Positions 59,539-64,000 of a DNA stretch of 64,000 nt are shown here, one piece after another (positions within the stretch are counted from its first letter, which is position 1; every line of letters starts with the position of its first letter). The DNA is from Corallococcus sp. NCRR. GTDB lineage: Bacteria > Myxococcota > Myxococcia > Myxococcales > Myxococcaceae. The stretch covers positions 558,001 to 622,000 of the forward strand of contig NZ_CP114039.1 in assembly GCF_026965535.1 (NCBI RefSeq), given 5' to 3'. The translations under genes and the position numbers were made by a program. The notes under the pieces are model-generated. The model was not told the origin of the DNA, ran no database searches, and saw only the letters and a list, made by a program, of their open reading frames with translations.

Positions 59539-61218
59539 TCATCCGATGGGGCTGTTGCACACGCAGGGCGTCGTGCCAGTGCAGGCTTCCCCGCTGATCG
59601 TCTCGCAGTTGAGCCGCGGGCAGCACGGGCTGGTGGGCGAGCACGCCTGACCGCCGGCGGAGCAGGTCGAACCCGTCTCGCAGGTGCCGACGACGCTCCC
59701 ACCCGGGATGTTGCAGCCGAGCCCGACGCAGCAGTCCGCGGGCGTCGTGCAGGCCTGGCCCTGGGGCTGACACGCGCTGGGAGCCGAGCAGGTGCCATTG
59801 GAGCAGATGCCGGAGCAGCAGGCGGCGCCCGAGGCACAGGCCTTCCCGTTCGCGGCGCACGTGCCCGCGTCCGTCCCCCCCGTGCCTGCGTCCTGGGTGC
59901 CCGTGCCACCGTCCGTGCCGCCACCGCCCGGCACGTTCCCGGTACGGCAGGCATAGCCAAACTCGGAGGCGACGAAGCAGGTGGTGCCCGCACAGCACCT
60001 GGAGTTCCGCGGGTCACAGGGCGTGCCCACGGGATCGCACGTCACCTTCTGGCAGGTCAGGCCGCCATCCGCGCCGGGCAGGCAGCGCGCCCCGCCGCAG
60101 CACTGGTCGGAGAACTGGCACTGCTGGTCCTGCGCGATGCAGCACGGCTCCTCGCCGGTGTAGCCCGTGGGGCAGCCCGCCGGGCAGTTGTTGTTGGGGC
60201 AGCCGCCGAAGCAGCGCGGCACGCCGACGGAGTCCACCTTGCACACGGCCTTCTGGCCGTCGCAGCAGGCCTCGCGGGCGTTCACGTCGATGATGCCGCC
60301 ATCCGGCAGCTGGCCGCTGCCGCAGATGTTGCCCACCGGGTTGCAGCCATTCGGCTTGTCACAACGGCTCTCGCGGCAGTCCACCGCGTTGGACAGCTTC
60401 TCGCCGCCACAGCACACGCCGTCGTCGGTGCAGTAGTCGCCCGTGGGACGGCAGCCGCCCACCGGCTGGCACACGGTGGTCCCGTAGCCCAGGTCCACGC
60501 ACGTGCGCGAACAGCAGGTGCTGGAGCCCGAGCACGGATTGCCGTCCTGGAGGCAGCCGCCCGCGCCGCCACCGCTGACCGCCACGCAGCGGCCCGGGGT
60601 GCCCGTGTTCTCCTGCGAGCACACACCGCCGCAGCAGTCCGCGCCCTTCATGCACAGGTCGTTATTGGCCTGGCACGAGTACGCTGCCTTGCAGACTCCT
60701 CCCTGGCAGTTGCTGGAGCAGCAGTCCCCCGCGCCGGTGCAGGCCTGGCCCGGCACCTTGCAGCTGCTGGTGCTGCTGGAAGGCAGCGCCGCGCACTTGC
60801 CGTCCGCGCCACAGAGCTTCGTGCAGCACGCCTCCGCGCTCGCGCACGTGCTGCCTACGTCCAAGCACTGCAGCGTGGAGCACCTGCCGTCCAGGCAGCT
60901 GTTCGTGCAGCACTCGATGCCGCTGGTGCAGGCCTCGCCCGCGGCGGTGCACTGGGCACTGGGGGCCGGACAGACGCCCGTGTCCGAGCAGAGGCCCGTA
61001 CAGCACTGGGCGCCCGAGTCCCGGCTGCACGCCGTGCCCTCGCCGAGGCACTGGGAGCCAGGCCCCGCGTCGGGCAGGGGCTGCGGCCCCGCGTCCGTTC
61101 CGGCATCCACCGTGACCGGCGGAGGGTCCGGCGGCTTGCCGATGTCTCCACTGCTACAAGCCACGACACCGAGGGCCACACCCAGGGCGCCCAGCAACAG
61201 CCAGCGGTTTGCCTTCAT
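59539..61218 (-). CDS. Cys-knot repeat lipoprotein (559 residues, 85 Cys)
   Basis: The ATG at 61218 gives a lipoprotein with signal MKANRWLLLGALGVALGVVAC (Cys21), an Asp/Pro-rich linker (about 25-55), then about thirteen repeats of the pattern C-x6-C-x5-CC-x3-C-x(4-5)-C, for example CTAAGEACTSGIECCTNSC. By my count there are 85 Cys and 14 CC pairs. The tandem modules recall small disulfide knots of the Dickkopf or EB type. It is a surface protein, possibly an adhesin or a predation-related factor. A Gly/Thr/Asp-rich spacer near 420-445 splits the repeats. It is followed 15 bases on by a second lipoprotein gene. Confidence 0.82.
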   Translation of the reverse strand: MKANRWLLLGALGVALGVVACSSGDIGKPPDPPPVTVDAGTDAGPQPLPDAGPGSQCLGEGTACSRDSGAQCCTGLCSDTGVCPAPSAQCTAAGEACTSGIECCTNSCLDGRCSTLQCLDVGSTCASAEACCTKLCGADGKCAALPSSSTSSCKVPGQACTGAGDCCSSNCQGGVCKAAYSCQANNDLCMKGADCCGGVCSQENTGTPGRCVAVSGGGAGGCLQDGNPCSGSSTCCSRTCVDLGYGTTVCQPVGGCRPTGDYCTDDGVCCGGEKLSNAVDCRESRCDKPNGCNPVGNICGSGQLPDGGIIDVNAREACCDGQKAVCKVDSVGVPRCFGGCPNNNCPAGCPTGYTGEEPCCIAQDQQCQFSDQCCGGARCLPGADGGLTCQKVTCDPVGTPCDPRNSRCCAGTTCFVASEFGYACRTGNVPGGGGTDGGTGTQDAGTGGTDAGTCAANGKACASGAACCSGICSNGTCSAPSACQPQGQACTTPADCCVGLGCNIPGGSVVGTCETGSTCSAGGQACSPTSPCCPRLNCETISGEACTGTTPCVCNSPIG

Positions 61219-61371
61219 CCCCAGGAGACCCCAACGGGTGATTACCGGCCACGTGACAGCCCTGCCCACGCCCTGATGCCAGGCGGTCCTCCTCTGCGGT
61301 CCCGAGGTCGGGCCGGCAATCGAACGGAGAGGCGGGCGTACACCTCGCGGACTCCTTCCCTTGGTGAACCC

Positions 61372-62943
61372 ATGCGTCGTTCCCTGTCCCGCCTCATGCT
61401 CGCGGCCATCGTGTTCAGCCCGGGAGGTGCGGCCCTCGCGGCGGAGGGGACGAAGAAGCCCGCGACGCAATGGCTGGCCAGCCCTGCACAGGCGGCCCGC
61501 GCGGCGCGAGTGGAGGCGGGCCTGGCCCCGGTCGTCATCGAAGGCGAGAAACCCCAGAGCCTGACGCTCTCGCAGTGGATGGCGCTGTACCGGATCCCCG
61601 GGCTGAGCATCGCCGTCGTCGACAAGCACGCCATCGTCTGGGCCAGGACCTATGGCGTGAAGGAGGCGGGTGGCTCGGAGCCCGTCACCCTGGAGACGCT
61701 GTTCCAGGCAGGCTCCATCAGCAAGCCCGTGACGGCCCTGGCGGCGCTGCACTTCGTCGAGGCTGGCAGATGGTCGCTCGACGAGAACATCAACGACAGG
61801 CTGCGCTCGTGGAAGGTCCCCGAGAACGACCTCACGAAGGAGCAGAAGGTCACCCTGCGCCGGCTGCTCAGCCACAGCGCGGGGACGACCGTGCATGGCT
61901 TTCCCGGGTACGCCGTCGACGCCCCCATGCCCACGCTGGTGCAGGTGTTGGAGGGCGAGGCGCCCGCGAACACGGCCCCGGTGCGCGTCGACCTCGTCCC
62001 CGGTACGAAGACGCGCTACAGCGGCGGGGGGACATCCATCGTCCAACTGATGATGGTGGATCAGCTCCGGAAGCCGTTCCCCCAGGTCATGCGGGAGACG
62101 GTGCTGAAGCCGCTCGGCATGAGCAGCAGCTCCTACGAGCAGCCCCTCCCTCCGGCCCTCGCCGCAAGGACCGCGACCGGGACGTATGCCAGCGGGAAGA
62201 GCGTCGCGGGCCGCTGGCACGTGTACCCGGAGATGGCCGCGGCCGGACTGTGGACCACGCCGTCCGACCTCGCGCGGGTCGCCCTTGAGGTGTCCAGCGC
62301 GAAGGCGGGGAAGTCCAAGCGCGTGCTGTCGCAAGCGATGACGAAGCAGATGCTGACGCGGCAGTCGGAGTCGTTCGGATTGGGCTTCCAGGTGGAGCCC
62401 GGCACCGACCGCTTCGTTCACGGAGGCTCGGATGAAGGCTTCCAGGCCGCGTTCATGGCCTTCAGTGACACGGGCAGCGGCGTGTTCGTCATGGCCAACT
62501 CCGACAACGGCTTCCTGCTCTTCGACCGCCTCATCGCCAGCGTCGCGGCCGAGTATGGCTGGACCGGGTTCAAGCCCGAGCCCGAGTCGCCGTCCGCCCA
62601 CGTGGATGTGCTCATGCGGCTCAAGGGCGTCGACACCGCGCTCGCCTGGTACACCGCGAAGCATCACGAGGGCATGAAGGGCCTGGAGCCAGGGCACCTG
62701 AACCAGCTCGGCTACCGGTTGCTGGGAGACGGCAAGGGCGCGGAAGCGGTGCGGGTGTTCGAAGCGAACGTGAAGCTCTTCCCGACGGATGCGAATGCCT
62801 ACGACAGCCTGGGCGAGGCACAGCTCCAACTGGGACAGAAGGAAGAAGCCATCGCGAGCTACAGGAAGTCACTCGCGCTGGACGCGAAGAATGCCAATGC
62901 GGTGAAGGTCCTCGAAAAGCTGGGGGTGTCCACCGGGAAGTGA
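61372..62943 (+). CDS. Serine hydrolase of the beta-lactamase fold with C-terminal TPR
   Basis: The ATG at 61372 gives 523 residues with a signal peptide (about 1-24). The nucleophile is Ser115 in SISKPV (SxxK), the Tyr motif is TRYSGGG, and FVHGGSDEGF carries the HGG motif. The C-terminal ~120 residues form TPR-like helices (YDSLGEAQLQLGQKEEAIAS, the last repeat). The fold acts on peptidoglycan peptides, esters or D-amino acid peptides. The TPR tail may bind a partner protein. A long open reading frame on this strand upstream is only a shadow of the Cys-knot gene. Confidence 0.88.
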   Translation: MRRSLSRLMLAAIVFSPGGAALAAEGTKKPATQWLASPAQAARAARVEAGLAPVVIEGEKPQSLTLSQWMALYRIPGLSIAVVDKHAIVWARTYGVKEAGGSEPVTLETLFQAGSISKPVTALAALHFVEAGRWSLDENINDRLRSWKVPENDLTKEQKVTLRRLLSHSAGTTVHGFPGYAVDAPMPTLVQVLEGEAPANTAPVRVDLVPGTKTRYSGGGTSIVQLMMVDQLRKPFPQVMRETVLKPLGMSSSSYEQPLPPALAARTATGTYASGKSVAGRWHVYPEMAAAGLWTTPSDLARVALEVSSAKAGKSKRVLSQAMTKQMLTRQSESFGLGFQVEPGTDRFVHGGSDEGFQAAFMAFSDTGSGVFVMANSDNGFLLFDRLIASVAAEYGWTGFKPEPESPSAHVDVLMRLKGVDTALAWYTAKHHEGMKGLEPGHLNQLGYRLLGDGKGAEAVRVFEANVKLFPTDANAYDSLGEAQLQLGQKEEAIASYRKSLALDAKNANAVKVLEKLGVSTGK

Positions 62944-63014
62944 GCCGTGCGCCGCGCATGGAGGAGCGGCAGGCCCGGCCTGGCTTCGGGGAGCACCTGC
63001 ACCGGTCCCCCAGG

Positions 63015-63031
63015 CCGAGCCCGAAGCTCGG
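63015..63031. terminator. Weak hairpin between convergent genes
   Basis: CCGAGC (63015-63020) and GCTCGG (63026-63031) pair with a 5-base loop. It lies between the serine hydrolase gene and the repeat protein gene, with no T run. Confidence 0.3.
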
Positions 63032-63050
63032 GATGATATCGTGGGTCCGC

Positions 63051-64000
63051 TCAGCGGTTGTAGACGGCCACGCGCAGCTGGGAGCGGATCTCCATGAGGA
63101 CATCCCGGGGGGCCTTCCCGGCCTTGAGCATCTCCTCCGCGATCCGCCTCCACGCCTCCATCTCACGGGGCTTGGGCGGACGGTAGGCGCCTTCGAGCAC
63201 GTCCTTGAACGCCATGTTGACGATGCCGTCCGGGCTGGGCGTCTTGCCGAAGTCCTTCTCCGAGCGGAGCTTCTCGGAGATGGCGTACATGATGGCCTGG
63301 GAGGCGGAGCCCCCCTTCGCCATCTCCTGCGCCAGCTTCGAGTACTCCGCGTACTCGGCCGGGGTGGCCGTGCGGTTCTCCTTCTCGAAGACGCGCGCGA
63401 AGGCCTTGTCGATGGCGGCCTTGATGGCCTTGGGGTCCTCCGGCTTGCCGCCGTAGTCCTTGATCTGCCGGACCTTCTCCGCGACGGCGAACATGATGTC
63501 CTTGGGGGCGGCGCCCTTCTCCGCGAGCTCCTTGGCCATGGCCCGGTACTCGGCCTTCTCAGCCTCGGTCGTGGGACGCGACTCGTTGTTGTAGACGTAC
63601 TTGTAGGCCTGGTCGATGACGTCGTCGATGACCTTCGGCGAGTTGACCGGCGCACCACCCGTGCTCTGGCGGGCCCGCATCTTCTCCGCGACGGCGAACA
63701 TGATGTCCTTGGAGCTGGAGCCGGACTTCGCCATGTCCTCGGCCATCTTCGTGAACTCCGCGTACTCCGCGGCGTTGGGCTTGCGCGAGCCTTCGAAGAC
63801 CCGATCAAAGCCTTTCTCGATGGCGGACCGGATGACCGCGGGTTCGCCCGGCTTGCCGCCCCAGTCCTTGACCTGCCGGATCTTCTCCGACAGGCCGTAA
63901 AGGAGGTCCTTGCCGCCAAGGCCCTTGTCCGAGAGCTCCCGGGCCAGCTCCCGGAACGCGGCCTTCTCCGACTCGGAGGTGGGACGCGCGTCGTCAAAGT
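63051..64000 (-). CDS. Protein of tandem ~68-residue helical repeats (5' partial)
   Basis: The frame runs off the right edge without a start, so the N-terminus is missing; about 316 residues are visible. It is built of repeats of about 68 residues: one with KDLLYGLSEKIRQVKDWGGK, one with KDIMFAVAEKMRARQSTGG, one with KDIMFAVAEKVRQIKDYGGK, one with QAIMYAISEKLRSEKDFGK, and a degenerate last one with DVLMEIRSQLRVAV. Each has an entry helix (for example EYAEYSKLAQEMAKGGS), a (I/L)(M/L)(F/Y)A(V/I)xEK(M/V/L)R helix and a third helix near (A/I)I(D/E)KAFxRVFE. The protein is Lys/Glu-rich and probably cytoplasmic. I do not recognise the repeat family. Confidence 0.72.
   Translation of the reverse strand, partial: FDDARPTSESEKAAFRELARELSDKGLGGKDLLYGLSEKIRQVKDWGGKPGEPAVIRSAIEKGFDRVFEGSRKPNAAEYAEFTKMAEDMAKSGSSSKDIMFAVAEKMRARQSTGGAPVNSPKVIDDVIDQAYKYVYNNESRPTTEAEKAEYRAMAKELAEKGAAPKDIMFAVAEKVRQIKDYGGKPEDPKAIKAAIDKAFARVFEKENRTATPAEYAEYSKLAQEMAKGGSASQAIMYAISEKLRSEKDFGKTPSPDGIVNMAFKDVLEGAYRPPKPREMEAWRRIAEEMLKAGKAPRDVLMEIRSQLRVAVYNR

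Noticed and set aside
58834-61371. A very long open frame on the plus strand across the Cys-knot lipoprotein region.
   Set aside because: Its composition (Ala, Arg, Gly, His-rich, no domains) is the usual shadow of a high-GC gene on the other strand; only the part from 61372 has hydrolase motifs.
61219-62829. The minus-strand frame of the Cys-knot gene stays open upstream of 61218.
   Set aside because: The upstream part lies opposite the serine hydrolase gene and has no domain; the lipoprotein signal clearly begins at 61218.

Overview
The window looks like a chromosomal stretch from a myxobacterium (Myxococcota; Corallococcus or Myxococcus type, genus not decidable here). The GC content is high throughout, there is an unusual number of secreted lipoproteins (many rich in Cys), the gene at 40583-41140 has the look of the Myxococcales-restricted DUF2378/TIGR02265 family, the protein at 54923 carries MopE-type metal-binding repeats, and there are many one-component regulators next to single target genes. 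No rRNA, CRISPR array, prophage or insertion sequence was seen. There is one tRNA (Asp, GTC) at 57164-57240.

Layout. 1-3.7 kb: a truncated surface lipoprotein, a remnant of a GNAT/FemAB-like gene, and a membrane-bound WbpM/CapD-type nucleotide-sugar dehydratase. 4-14 kb: a histidine phosphatase, a large STAND ATPase regulator with a C-terminal winged helix, a secreted trypsin-like protease, a zinc-ribbon/propeller protein, a TonB-like protein, two small lipoproteins, a DUF2277 protein and a PDZ-like protein. 14-19.5 kb: a secreted GH43-like enzyme, and divergent from it a Fur-boxed four-gene siderophore ABC importer. 19.6-30 kb: small secreted proteins and several regulator/target pairs (LysR with a cupin, a MarR-AraC fusion with a DUF1772 membrane protein, MerR with a methyltransferase), plus a serine hydrolase and a GST. 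30.5-33.8 kb: an aldehyde dehydrogenase divergent from a coupled 3-hydroxyacyl-CoA dehydrogenase/JAMM protein pair. 33.8-38.2 kb: an RND efflux pump and its adaptor. 38.6-40.4 kb: a three-gene envelope/stress operon (DUF883, holin-X, DUF3618). 43.7-48.3 kb: a damaged ABC exporter, a 32-residue peptide gene with its own ribosome binding site and terminator, a degenerate NTPase/TPR protein and a coupled lipoprotein. 48.4-56.9 kb: a DUF418 membrane protein, an alpha/beta hydrolase, a fatty acid hydroxylase divergent from a Crp/Fnr regulator, a CAP-domain lipoprotein and the MopE-like protein. 57-64 kb: the tRNA, beta-propeller and Cys-knot lipoproteins, a beta-lactamase-fold hydrolase with a TPR tail, and a protein made of tandem ~68-residue repeats that runs off the right edge.

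How the parts work together. Most units are small and independent. The clearest functional units are the iron-regulated siderophore importer, the RND pump/adaptor pair, the envelope stress operon and the regulator/target pairs, four of which have a visible dyad or half-sites between the divergent genes. The best candidate for something undescribed is the peptide locus around 45.5 kb. Second-rank candidates are the tandem-repeat protein at the right edge, the CX7C MerR protein with a SoxR-box-like operator, and the JAMM protein coupled to a dehydrogenase.
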